From a virus: a DNA stretch of 30,970 nt. The translations under genes were made by a program, and so were the position numbers. The notes beneath the pieces are model-generated. The model saw only the letters and a program-made list of their open reading frames with translations, was not told the DNA's origin and searched no databases. Numbering within the stretch: the stretch's first letter is position 1; the number at the start of each line of letters is the position of its first letter. Positions 22,641-30,528 of this stretch are shown here, piece by piece. The stretch is taken from the IMG/VR virus record IMGVR_UViG_3300021976_000055, positions 1-30,970 of that record; one strand, given 5' to 3'.

Positions 22641-23800
22641 GATTTCTCGGCAATCACGGACAGATCCTTGCCGATGCCGGCCTGGCATTGCCAGCCGAGC
22701 GCACGCAGCTTCTCGATCCACACCGACGGCGGATGCATGGAAAGATGCGCGTTGCGCCCGTCCGGCAAAATCGCATTCGCGGGCCGGGTCGAGATCACGA
22801 AATAGGCCACTTTCCCGGTAAGGCGCCAGAGGTGATCGAGCACCGAATCCAGTTTCTCCGGCTCCACGTGCTCGAGGACGTCGGTGCAGATGATGAGATC
22901 ACAGGGCTTCGGCATCGAGGCGCGCTCCGGGATGCCCGGGTCATACCCCAAGACGCGGATGGGCTTCAACGCCGCCGCCAATTTATTTTCCCCGCAGCCG
23001 TAATCCAAAATCGTCGCCGGTTGATAGTCCTCAATCAGCCGCCGCACGATCGCCTCGTGCTTGGCGCCGTCCGCGCCCCAGGAGCGCTTGGCATGGAGCG
23101 CAGTCAACTGCGCGCGGTATGCCGGGGAGGTCATGTCATCGAGCGAGTAGCGATAGGCGCCGGCGTGCCTTGCGAACATCCCAATGTGGCCGAGATCAAG
23201 TGCATGCACGCCTTTTTTCGCGAGTCGATACGCGAGCGCCGTCGCCGCGGTCCCCAAACAGATCAGCACCGTCGCGGCTGGCCGGCCGACCTCCTCCTCG
23301 ATGCGATCAAGCTCCGCGTAGGCGTGCTGGCGCGGCCCGTGCACCTCGCGAATGCTGCGCGCCTCGTTGCCCATCATCTCGGTCGTGATCGATTTCTTGT
23401 CGCCCGAGACCAAGACGATATCTTTATCCCGCCAGAGCGCGCGCACTTTTTCCCAATAATCCGGGCGGTCGATCCAGGGCGCGTTGTCGGGGCGCGTAAT
23501 GAAGCTCGAGTGATAGGTGCCCTTCGCGCTCAAATGCTGGACGTAGAGCGGCTGCGTGTAGCGGATCCAGGACTCACGCCGCGGGCAGTCGCCCAACGGG
23601 TTCGGGATCCCGACCAAGCACCCATTGGGATGACCGAGAATGAACTTCAATTCGGTCGCAAGCTTCGGATCCGGTCGCTGCGAGGTGCAGCCGCCGCCGA
23701 CGGCGACGCGCCACTCGCCATCGCCGAAGCGCGCGATCGAGGAATAGGCGAGCGCGGCCAACGTATCATCTTCGCTCACGATCGGCGGGTAGGTTTTCAC
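22637..23800 (-). CDS. GT-D glycosyltransferase fused to a SAM methyltransferase
   Basis: The 387-residue protein has two domains. Residues 1 to about 235 form a GT-D (DUF1792) domain: SIARFGDGEW (21-30), a central IVLVSGDKKSI (128-138), and LICLGTAATALAYRLAKKG (179-197) followed by ALDLGHI (200-206). Residues about 240-387 form a class I methyltransferase, with ILDYGCG (264-270), GYDPG (285-289) and CTDVLEHVEP (305-314). GT-D domains extend O-linked glycans on streptococcal serine-rich adhesins. The fusion suggests transfer of a sugar followed by its methylation. Start GTG 23800 overlaps the preceding stop (GTGA). Confidence 0.82.
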   Translation of the reverse strand: MKTYPPIVSEDDTLAALAYSSIARFGDGEWRVAVGGGCTSQRPDPKLATELKFILGHPNGCLVGIPNPLGDCPRRESWIRYTQPLYVQHLSAKGTYHSSFITRPDNAPWIDRPDYWEKVRALWRDKDIVLVSGDKKSITTEMMGNEARSIREVHGPRQHAYAELDRIEEEVGRPAATVLICLGTAATALAYRLAKKGVHALDLGHIGMFARHAGAYRYSLDDMTSPAYRAQLTALHAKRSWGADGAKHEAIVRRLIEDYQPATILDYGCGENKLAAALKPIRVLGYDPGIPERASMPKPCDLIICTDVLEHVEPEKLDSVLDHLWRLTGKVAYFVISTRPANAILPDGRNAHLSMHPPSVWIEKLRALGWQCQAGIGKDLSVIAEKS

Positions 23801-23991
23801 TTTTCAGTGTCGTCGAGGAGACTGACGGCGAGATTCATGCCGACCAGCTTGCAGCCCAAGCGAATCATCGTGACTCCATACAGGATGAGCGCTCTGGCAA
23901 CGCCATATTTATAGCGAAAGAGCGGCGAGATTTTGATCTCGACGGTGAGATTGGAGAGCTTCGGGCTGAATGATTTGGGAAACATCGCCAT
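23797..23991 (-). CDS. Small hypothetical protein in the glycan block
   Basis: The 64-residue product starts at ATG 23991 behind AGAGG and overlaps the 3' end of the DUF115-like frame by 83 bases. It has alternating hydrophobic residues (LTVEIKISPLF) and a moderately hydrophobic helix (VARALILYGVTMIRLG). No family recognised. It is coupled to the GT-D fusion by a 4-base overlap. Confidence 0.5.
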   Translation of the reverse strand: MAMFPKSFSPKLSNLTVEIKISPLFRYKYGVARALILYGVTMIRLGCKLVGMNLAVSLLDDTEK

Positions 23992-24622
23992 CGGGGAGTG
24001 CCTCTTGAATCGTCGACCGCGCGAAGCATGTCAGTGCGGTTGCGCGACTGCAATTGATTATTTCGAGCCCAACTTCTTTCGCATCGAGGGCCAAGCGGTT
24101 CATCGCCTTGACCCACTGCGGATAGCGCCCGCCGTTGCCCAAGCCCCGCGGATGATCACCGTGCCAATGCGTGCGGCCGCGTGAGCGCTGGAAATCAAAC
24201 CCTAAGAGCAAAATCCGCTTCACCCCAAAAAGATGCGCAAGGCCGATCGCCTGATAGCCGGAATTGAAGCCGGTGTGAATGTGATTGGGCGATTTGGAGA
24301 GGCCCGCCTGATCGAGCCCATAGACCCAATGCAGCTTGTACTGATCGCGCGAGGCGGACGCGACGGTCCAGAGCTGCGCACCGGTGAAACTCTTCGCAAG
24401 CTCCGCGAAGTACGTGTTCCACCAGGTCGCATCGCACGCGTACAGCGCATCCGCCCAGGGCGCTAGTCGGAAGCTCGTGTTGACGACGATCGTTTTGCAT
24501 TTCCCCTGGCACCACGCCGCGTCTTCACGGGTGGAACTGGGTCCGGAGGCGATGATGGCGCAGGTGTCGCCGGCCCACTGTCCGTGCGCTTTCCCATAGC
24601 GGGCGGCGATGGCAGTGGGAAT
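23909..24622 (-). CDS. DUF115/Maf-like protein without a usual start codon (frameshifted?)
   Basis: The frame is open from 24743 to the TAA at 23911-23909. From about 24620 it reads as clear coding sequence: GDTCAIIASGPSSTREDAAW, then VVNTSFRLAPWADALYACDATWW, FNSGYQAIGLAHLFG, RILLLGFDF, THWHGDHP and INCSRATALTCF. This is the DUF115/MptE-like pattern, seen also in Maf transferases. No ATG, GTG or TTG occurs upstream of GTG 24223, which lies in the middle of the domain. It is in the -1 frame relative to the preceding gene, which is coding up to about 24610. Either a -1 frameshift joins the two, an ATT (24622) is used, or a base is missing in the CCC at 24619-24617. The 5' coordinate is therefore approximate. 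Confidence 0.65.
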   Translation of the reverse strand: MPTAIAARYGKAHGQWAGDTCAIIASGPSSTREDAAWCQGKCKTIVVNTSFRLAPWADALYACDATWWNTYFAELAKSFTGAQLWTVASASRDQYKLHWVYGLDQAGLSKSPNHIHTGFNSGYQAIGLAHLFGVKRILLLGFDFQRSRGRTHWHGDHPRGLGNGGRYPQWVKAMNRLALDAKEVGLEIINCSRATALTCFARSTIQEALPDGDVSQIIQPEALQSHRRDQNLAALSL

Positions 24623-24852
24623 CCTTTTTCCACCATCGCCAATTCTTTTCCCGGGACTTGCGCTGCCTTCGTCAGGGGCGCCGCGGCGAAGGCCTGCCGG
24701 CGCTGCGGCTGCGGATCGTCGGCCAAGGGCTCGAGCCAGGGCGGTTTACGCACCGCCAACACCTTGCCGTAGGATTCTTCGCACCAGAAGATCTCGCCTG
24801 CGCGGATGAATCCATACGGGCTCTGCCAGCTCGTCAGTGCTTTTGCTTTCAT
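24463..24852 (-). CDS. Small protein after the capsid gene; N-terminal part of a possible fusion
   Basis: From ATG 24852 (GGAG 9 bases upstream) the first 85 or so residues are convincing: ALTSWQSPYGFIRAGEIFWC and a VLAVRKPPWLEPLA segment, like the small proteins that often lie next to phage capsid genes, then a helical linker. After about 24600 the frame turns into a Pro/Ser/Arg-rich shadow of the DUF115-like gene and runs to 24463. Two heptamers of the G GGA AAR type lie in phase, GGGAAAA at 24652-24646 and GGGAAAG at 24595-24589, and a -1 slip at either would fuse it to the DUF115-like domain. Alternatively a lost base broke a single gene. I cannot tell these apart. Confidence 0.55.
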   Translation of the reverse strand: MKAKALTSWQSPYGFIRAGEIFWCEESYGKVLAVRKPPWLEPLADDPQPQRRQAFAAAPLTKAAQVPGKELAMVEKGFPLPSPPAMGKRTDSGPATPAPSSPPDPVPPVKTRRGARGNAKRSSSTRASD

Positions 24853-24946
24853 CGATATGTGCTCCGCGGCATAAAAAGCCGCGCACTTGAGGCCGTAATC
24901 CCAAGCGCGCGGCAGCTAAGGCCAATCTCCCTTTAACCAGCGCAGC
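24853..24946 (-). other. Intergenic gap with two inverted repeats after the capsid gene
   Basis: One repeat has arms CGCGGC at 24865-24870 and GCCGCG at 24878-24883 around a loop of seven bases; it lies just before the ribosome binding site of the next gene. The other has arms AACCAGC at 24935-24941 and GCTGGTT at 24953-24959 and spans the capsid stop codon. Neither is followed by a run of U on the minus strand. They may reduce read-through or control translation of the accessory block so that it is made in smaller amounts than capsid. Confidence 0.4.
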
Positions 24947-26299
24947 TTAAGTGCTGGTTCCCGCCGGGAAATTGCCATAGACGAACGCCGCCGGCCGCGT
25001 GACCGCGAGCGCCAAGCGCTCTTCGCACAAGATGGTCACGAGATTGCGCACGAAATCATCCTGATCTTCGGTCGAGACCAGAATCTGCGCTTGCTCGCGA
25101 TCAAAGAGCATCGCCGCCAACTTAAACGCCCCCACCAGGAAGTCCCCGACGTGCATGGAGTCCGACTGCACCACCGGCAGGCCCCAGATCATGGCGGGAA
25201 TCGAGCCCATCGGCTGCGCCAGGATGTAGCGGTCTTGGCTGTCCTTGGTGAGTTCGATGTTGTGCCAATCAACCGGCGACATGACGGCGCCCGAGGCCGG
25301 GTAGAACGCCAAGCGGACCTGCAAGATTGCATGGCGAATCACATCGATGAAGGTGTCAGTCGCCTTGGCGAAGGCGCCGCTATACACCGTCGCCTGCGGC
25401 ACGATGCCCTGCAGATGCTCACCCGTGCCATCACCAAAGAGGAGCTCATGCTCTTCGGTCAATTTCAGGCCGAAGTTCAAGCGCGCATCGATCAGCGCCG
25501 CCAGCTGCTGGAAGTCGGCGAGCACTTGCTTCGAGGCCTTGATCCAGTGGGCGATGGTCGTCACCGGCACGTTCAAGCGGCTGTAGGTGATATCGGACTG
25601 CGGCTTCAAAGCCCCTTCCGAGACCACTCCGGCATTATTGGTGAAGACATTTTCCTTCACCCAGTAGATCAAATCCGTGCCCGTGGTACCGCCGGCGAGC
25701 AAATCTCGCACGGTCAGGTTCTGTAGGTACGGAACGACGACCGTCGGCAAATACTCGGGCGTGATGCCCTCACCGGCGCTGCCCGCGAGGCTCGTGATCG
25801 TCTTCAGTTGGAAGGGGCGCGACATGTGCTTGCCGGTGCCCTTGCCGATCGGCACGAAGTTTTTGAATTCCTCCGACTCGATGTACTGCTGGCCGATGGA
25901 CTTGGGCGGCCCCTTGCGACCCCCGGTGAGGCCCGTTGCGATCTTCTGCTCGAGGAGCACGATGCGCCGCTCGTTATCCGCCTTGTAATCGGCGAATTCG
26001 CCCATCAATTTGCCGCCGTCCTTGTTGAGCTTATCGACGGCCTCTTTGGTCGATTCCTGGATCTTGCCGAAGGTTTTGACATCCTCGGCGGTCTTGTCGA
26101 TCACGACTTTGACGGTGTCGAAGTGCTTACCTAAGGCCTTTTCGATCGCGGCCTTCAACTTCTCGCCGTTCTCCGCCTCATCGGCGAGCGCCATCGGCCC
26201 GTGGTAGAGGTAGCTTTCTTCCTGCGCGCGATCCCACTCGAGGGTCGCCATATCGAGTACGCCGCGCGTGATGATGCGCTGGCCTTGTGTGCGTTTCAT
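24947..26299 (-). CDS. Major capsid protein, HK97 fold
   Basis: The 450-residue protein has an N-terminal delta/scaffold-like coiled-coil region (about residues 40-125), a linker with GRKGPPKSIGQQYIESEEFKNF, and the HK97 coat domain. Typical segments are GEGITPEYLPTVVVPYLQNLTVRDLL, the ELLFGDGTGEHLQGIVPQA loop, a MSPVDWHNIELTKDSQDRYIL helix, WGLPVVQSD, and a C-terminal EERLALAVTRPAAFVYGNF. The delta domain is expected to be removed by the adjacent protease. Start ATG 26299 follows AAGGA nine bases upstream. Confidence 0.95.
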   Translation of the reverse strand: MKRTQGQRIITRGVLDMATLEWDRAQEESYLYHGPMALADEAENGEKLKAAIEKALGKHFDTVKVVIDKTAEDVKTFGKIQESTKEAVDKLNKDGGKLMGEFADYKADNERRIVLLEQKIATGLTGGRKGPPKSIGQQYIESEEFKNFVPIGKGTGKHMSRPFQLKTITSLAGSAGEGITPEYLPTVVVPYLQNLTVRDLLAGGTTGTDLIYWVKENVFTNNAGVVSEGALKPQSDITYSRLNVPVTTIAHWIKASKQVLADFQQLAALIDARLNFGLKLTEEHELLFGDGTGEHLQGIVPQATVYSGAFAKATDTFIDVIRHAILQVRLAFYPASGAVMSPVDWHNIELTKDSQDRYILAQPMGSIPAMIWGLPVVQSDSMHVGDFLVGAFKLAAMLFDREQAQILVSTEDQDDFVRNLVTILCEERLALAVTRPAAFVYGNFPAGTST

Positions 26300-26311
26300 G
26301 GTGTCAGTTCC

Positions 26312-26992
26312 TTACAATTTGAAGTTCTCAATGAGTGCGATGATGGAATCTTCCGATTCCTGGCTGTGCGCCGTTCCCTCAGCCTCGCGCTGATTGAGTA
26401 GCTTCGTCAGGCCACCGTTCGCAATCGCGGTCGCCCGACTTCTCGAAATCCCCCCAGCCTCACGCAGGAAGGACTCAAACTGTTTGAGCGTCGGCAGTTC
26501 GCCGCGCGCAAAAATGCTTTTCACATCCGTGATGACGGCCTCGACGTTGGCCGGAAAGGTCACGAGCGAAATCTCCCACAGATCGATTTCCGTGAGCCGG
26601 TACAAATCCATTTTGCCGTCGAAGGTGATGCCGCCGGTCGGAATATCGTAGCCGATCGACATCGAGCGAATGACTTTCGCTTTCATCAGCGCGTAGGCGG
26701 TTTTGGCCTGTGGCACATCGTCGATCAGGAGTTGCCCCTCGACATAGAGGCCGGTCTCGTCCTCTTCCATTTTCGTGAACGGCCCGATGGGCATGGTCGA
26801 CATGTGCTGCCACAGCGCGGGCGGCAGGGCGTCGCGTTCTTTCCAGGCCGAGAGTGTGCCGATGAAGGCGCCCTTCATTACCACATCGCGATAGGAATCC
26901 ATGACGCCGAACGCCGAGCCGTAACCGGCGAAGCTGCCGTCTTTTTCGATCGCCTTGATCTTCATCGGCAAATTGCGGTGCTTTAAATTCAT
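26312..26992 (-). CDS. Prohead protease, HK97 gp4-like
   Basis: The 226-residue protein belongs to the U35 prohead protease family. It has an AGYGSAFGVMDSYRDVVMKGAF segment, the catalytic His in LWQHM (H63), the Ser in SMSIGYD (S110 or S112), and WEISLVTFPAN with the conserved acidic residue. It cleaves the delta region of the capsid protein and itself during maturation. A C-terminal LPTLKQFESFLREAGGISR segment is common in such proteases. Start ATG 26992 overlaps the portal stop. Confidence 0.93.
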   Translation of the reverse strand: MNLKHRNLPMKIKAIEKDGSFAGYGSAFGVMDSYRDVVMKGAFIGTLSAWKERDALPPALWQHMSTMPIGPFTKMEEDETGLYVEGQLLIDDVPQAKTAYALMKAKVIRSMSIGYDIPTGGITFDGKMDLYRLTEIDLWEISLVTFPANVEAVITDVKSIFARGELPTLKQFESFLREAGGISRSRATAIANGGLTKLLNQREAEGTAHSQESEDSIIALIENFKL

Positions 26993-28344
26993 GTGACGAG
27001 CCTTAGTTTGGGCGGCGGTTTCTGCGCATCGGGCGGCGCCACGACCGTTTGCTGACCGCCCATGGTTTCGATTTTGTCCAACGGGATGAGATTCGACTGC
27101 ACCGTGAGCGCATCCCCGCCCTCGGCCGGCGGCAGATCCTCGCGCGCCCGGATTTCGTTTCGCGTCATCACGCCATTTTGCGAATAGGTGGAATAGAGCG
27201 CGGCGCGGGCGGTGGAATCGGCGCCCAACAGGTCATCGGTGTCGATGGTGAGATACAGCTTGTTCTGATCCTTGGGGCGCACGAGCTGGATGGCGCAGGC
27301 CTGCTCCAATTGGCGAATGAGCGGCCGCAAAGAGAGGCCCTGCCAGCCCAACATCAAATTCTCGATGCCCGTGCCCCAACTGGTGACGCCGGCCGCGGCA
27401 TGACCGATCAACACCGGCGGCACGCCATACCAGCGGCAGATATCCTCGACCGCGAACTGGCGCGAGGCCAAAAGCTGCACGTCCTGCGGGTTCATGGTGA
27501 GCGCTTCGAACTTCATGCCGCCCTCGAGCACCATGATGCCGCCGGCGTGTTCGCCGCCCGTGGCGAACTTATGCACGGAGGCACGGATTTCCTCGCGTTC
27601 TTTTTCCTTCAAATAGCCGCCCGCCTGCACGAAGCCGCCGGCGCGCATGCCGTTTTTGAAGGTCTCCGCCGTCGCCTGGTCGCCCGCCATTGCGATCCCT
27701 AGGCTGTTGCGGGCGTAGGCGATCGGGGACAAGCCCACCAGGCCATCGAGCGAGCGGCCCTTGAAGTGGAAAATATCGGTGGCGGCGTAGTCCTGCATGC
27801 CTAAGATGGGCGCGTAATAGCGGTAGCGAATGAGGCCGCCCTCAGCCCGGTACGGCGTCATCAATTCCGGTCGCATCGGGTCCAGCATGATCACGCGACT
27901 ATCCTCGCCGCGGGTGATCTTGGCGTAGCCGTTCCCCCACAGCGCCCGCGAGGCGATCAGCATCATCCAGAATTCGATCGCGGACATTTGCGGGTTCGGC
28001 TGGAATCCGAGCACCGTATAGAGCGGATCGTCGAGCGCCGGCGCGCCGAAGCTCGAGCCCGCGCGTTCGCGCTGATTCAAGATGAACGGGAGCGACGCGA
28101 CGGTCTCCGAGATCAGCCACACACAGGCCCAGGCCGCCGAGATGCTGAGTGCGCCTTTGGGCGTGATGTCCTTGCCGGTCTGCGACCGGACAATATTGAC
28201 CGGCGGCACGCCCTGCCCATAGCCCGGCGTCGGAAAGTAGCCGGCGCCCGCATACCCCATCGAGGAGTCATAGAGCCCTTGAAAGAAGGTCGCCGATTTA
28301 CGCAGCAGATGGCGCGCGACCGTGCGTAAGCGAGATGGCTTCAC
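26989..28344 (-). CDS. Portal protein, HK97 family
   Basis: The 451-residue protein has the portal pattern: an N-terminal ALSISAAWACVWLISETVASLPF, a helix with GNGYAKI, DIFHFKGRSLDGLVGLSPIAYARNSLG, ESxxAxxFxNG-like ATAETFKNG, an RQFAVEDICRWYGVPPVLIGH segment, and NEIRAREDLPP at the C-terminal end. Twelve copies form the DNA channel at one capsid vertex. Start GTG 28344 overlaps the terL stop in a GTGA. The end is Pro/Lys-rich. Confidence 0.95.
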   Translation of the reverse strand: MKPSRLRTVARHLLRKSATFFQGLYDSSMGYAGAGYFPTPGYGQGVPPVNIVRSQTGKDITPKGALSISAAWACVWLISETVASLPFILNQRERAGSSFGAPALDDPLYTVLGFQPNPQMSAIEFWMMLIASRALWGNGYAKITRGEDSRVIMLDPMRPELMTPYRAEGGLIRYRYYAPILGMQDYAATDIFHFKGRSLDGLVGLSPIAYARNSLGIAMAGDQATAETFKNGMRAGGFVQAGGYLKEKEREEIRASVHKFATGGEHAGGIMVLEGGMKFEALTMNPQDVQLLASRQFAVEDICRWYGVPPVLIGHAAAGVTSWGTGIENLMLGWQGLSLRPLIRQLEQACAIQLVRPKDQNKLYLTIDTDDLLGADSTARAALYSTYSQNGVMTRNEIRAREDLPPAEGGDALTVQSNLIPLDKIETMGGQQTVVAPPDAQKPPPKLRLVT

Positions 28345-30134
28345 GCCATCACCGGCGATGCGAAGAACCCCGCCCGATCGCCGCTTTCTTCCGCATCCAT
28401 CGCGAAGCCGCCAAAGGCCATGAAGAGCGCGCAGGCGCCGTCGATTTTATCCGGCGAGCGCGCCTTGTTCGGCTTGATGTTCATGTTGGAGTCAAAGGAC
28501 GGCACCACGTTAGCCATGTGCCAGGTGAGCACGGGATTGCCGCCATGTTTCAACTTCCCATTCAAGTACGCCGCCTCGCAGAGCTTCATCGCCGGCGTGT
28601 AAGAGCGCGGCCCTTGGATGAATTGCATCAGCCCGTGCATATCCTCCGGGGTGGCAGCGTCCACGCCTTCGTCGATCAGGTCGTTGACCAACTGCGCAGA
28701 ATTCCACGGATCATAGGCAATGATTTTGGGCTGAAAACGTCGAATATCCGTCAGCATGTCGGCCGCGATGGCGTTGTAATCATTCGTAGCTCCGCTGCAT
28801 TGCGTGACCAAGCCGGCTTCGATCCAGCCGGCATAGTTGACCGATTTCCTCTCGGTTCGCTGCGCTACGGCTTCAGCAGGGACCCAAAAGCGGCCCCAAG
28901 TGTAGAAGGTTTCTTGGATCTTCCACAACAAACGCCACGCCGCCATGTCGGTATTCGCCGCGCCATCGAAGCCCGCGGTGCACGGATGCCCCGCCATCTC
29001 CTCGAGCGTGAAGCCACCCGAACAGCGCCGCCACTTCGTTAAGTTAGTCCAACTCGCCGCGGCGGAAGCGCGGCGGTTCAAGCGTTTGATGCGAAATTCC
29101 GATAGCGATCCCGGCATCTGCTGAGCTGCGACCGCGGCCTTGCGGATCTCCTGCAGGATGTAGGGATTGACCGTCATCAAGGGATTCGCCTTGATCCAAG
29201 TCGACTCATCGAAATCGTCATCGTCCTCATCGACCGCGTAGTACAGCGCCAAGAAGTGATCGGCCTCAACCACGCCATTCAAAATGTTGTGCGCGAAGCC
29301 GCGCAGTTCCGCCCACGGACCGGGCGATTCATAGCCCTCGGTGGTGGTGTAGAGCTTCAAGGGCGACGCCCGCGCGCCGCCGGCGCTGTTTAAGACCTCG
29401 AGCAAATCGCGGGTTTTATGCGCGTGGATCTCATCCAGCGAGGTGTGCGAGGGATTTAAGCCGTCCTGGGTCGAGGCCTTGGAGTTGATGGGTTTGAAGA
29501 TGCCGCCGATCTCGTAGCGGTTGATCTGGCTCACCATGGCTTCCAAATCGAATTCGGCCTGCATGTCGGGTTCCTTCTCGACCATGCGCTTGGCGACGTT
29601 GAAGACGATGCGCGCCTGGCTGCCGGTGGTCGCGGCGCTGATGACCTGCGCGCCGTTTTCGTTTTCGAAGCAAAAGCAGTAGAGCAGAATGCCGGCCGCG
29701 ATGGTCGACTTGGCGTTCTTGCGCGCCGTCGCTAATAGCGCCTCGGTGTAGCGCCGCGTGCCGTTGCCAATGGTGCGAAAGCCGAAGAGCTGCACGATGA
29801 AAAACACATGTGCCGGGTGCAGTTTGATCGTTTCCGTGGCCCAGGTCCCCTCGACGTGCGGCAGACACTCCATGAACGCGCAGGCACGATTCGCTTGGTC
29901 GGCGGAGAACACAAAGGGCGGCTTTTTTCGCTGCGAGCGCTTGAGATCGGCGATGAACCGGCGCGCGGCCTTACGCACCCAGGTGCAAAAGGCGTGATGT
30001 TTCCGATCCTCGATCGCCTCTTCCGCGTAGGCGATCGCCACCGACACGTAATCGGCCGGATCAATCCTCGATGTTGAATTGCCGGAGCTTGCCGAACGGG
30101 CTTTTGGTCTTTTTCCTGCCGATGACTTTGACAC
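28341..30134 (-). CDS. terL: Terminase large subunit
   Basis: The 597-residue protein has the Terminase_1 layout. The ATPase domain shows an atypical Walker A, ATARKNAKSTIAAG (residues about 135-148), Walker B as TSLDEIHAHK, and a coupling motif in TTEGYES. The RNase H-like nuclease has GFDGAANTD, IAYDPWNS and DKIDGACAL acidic residues. It packages DNA with the small subunit and cuts it. The start is uncertain: GTG 30134 has AAGG five bases upstream but makes a 74-base overlap with terS; the first 23 residues may be a shadow, and an ATT at 30065 would overlap the terS stop as ATTGA. Confidence 0.95.
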   Translation of the reverse strand: MSKSSAGKRPKARSASSGNSTSRIDPADYVSVAIAYAEEAIEDRKHHAFCTWVRKAARRFIADLKRSQRKKPPFVFSADQANRACAFMECLPHVEGTWATETIKLHPAHVFFIVQLFGFRTIGNGTRRYTEALLATARKNAKSTIAAGILLYCFCFENENGAQVISAATTGSQARIVFNVAKRMVEKEPDMQAEFDLEAMVSQINRYEIGGIFKPINSKASTQDGLNPSHTSLDEIHAHKTRDLLEVLNSAGGARASPLKLYTTTEGYESPGPWAELRGFAHNILNGVVEADHFLALYYAVDEDDDDFDESTWIKANPLMTVNPYILQEIRKAAVAAQQMPGSLSEFRIKRLNRRASAAASWTNLTKWRRCSGGFTLEEMAGHPCTAGFDGAANTDMAAWRLLWKIQETFYTWGRFWVPAEAVAQRTERKSVNYAGWIEAGLVTQCSGATNDYNAIAADMLTDIRRFQPKIIAYDPWNSAQLVNDLIDEGVDAATPEDMHGLMQFIQGPRSYTPAMKLCEAAYLNGKLKHGGNPVLTWHMANVVPSFDSNMNIKPNKARSPDKIDGACALFMAFGGFAMDAEESGDRAGFFASPVMA

Positions 30135-30528
30135 GGGACCTTGAGGAGGGGGAAAACCCTAAATCGCTCGCCGCTTTTATCATAACGGCGGCCTGACTGT
30201 TTTTGATCGTGAGGTAGGGATTCTGGCCGTGCCACTTGCCGAGCTTCACCATGATGCCTTGCGTCGCCACCTTATGCGCCGCGTCTTCGTGGAAGGATTT
30301 GGCGATCACGTAGATCTCGAGGATGCCGGAATCTAATTTCTTCAGCATGCCGGGCGGCGAATTCGCAATGCATTCGCGCCAAATCGCTTGCTGGCGGGCG
30401 GATAAATGCGATGGTGGGTCGAAGAGATCGCCATCCGGCACGGGCTCATGCTGATTTTTGAGCGCTTCCGGCGGCGTGCCGTCGACGACTTTGAGATACG
30501 AAGGCTTGGGTTTTCGGCCGCTCGGCAT
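30061..30528 (-). CDS. terS: Terminase small subunit, P27 family
   Basis: The 155-residue protein starts MPSGRKPKPSYLKVVDGTPP, the usual opening of P27-type small terminases, followed by a helix with LSARQQAIWRECIANSPPGML, DSGILEIYVIAK, and an NPYLTIKNSQAAVMIKAASDLGFSPSSRSR segment. It recognises the packaging site and loads terL. The C-terminal tail is basic. ATG 30528 has no visible Shine-Dalgarno; instead a small hairpin lies just upstream. Confidence 0.9.
   Translation of the reverse strand: MPSGRKPKPSYLKVVDGTPPEALKNQHEPVPDGDLFDPPSHLSARQQAIWRECIANSPPGMLKKLDSGILEIYVIAKSFHEDAAHKVATQGIMVKLGKWHGQNPYLTIKNSQAAVMIKAASDLGFSPSSRSRVKVIGRKKTKSPFGKLRQFNIED

Noticed and set aside
22688-23914. Plus-strand open frame of 408 codons opposite the GT-D fusion
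   Set aside because: Antisense to a gene with clear motifs on the minus strand; no ribosome binding site or domain.
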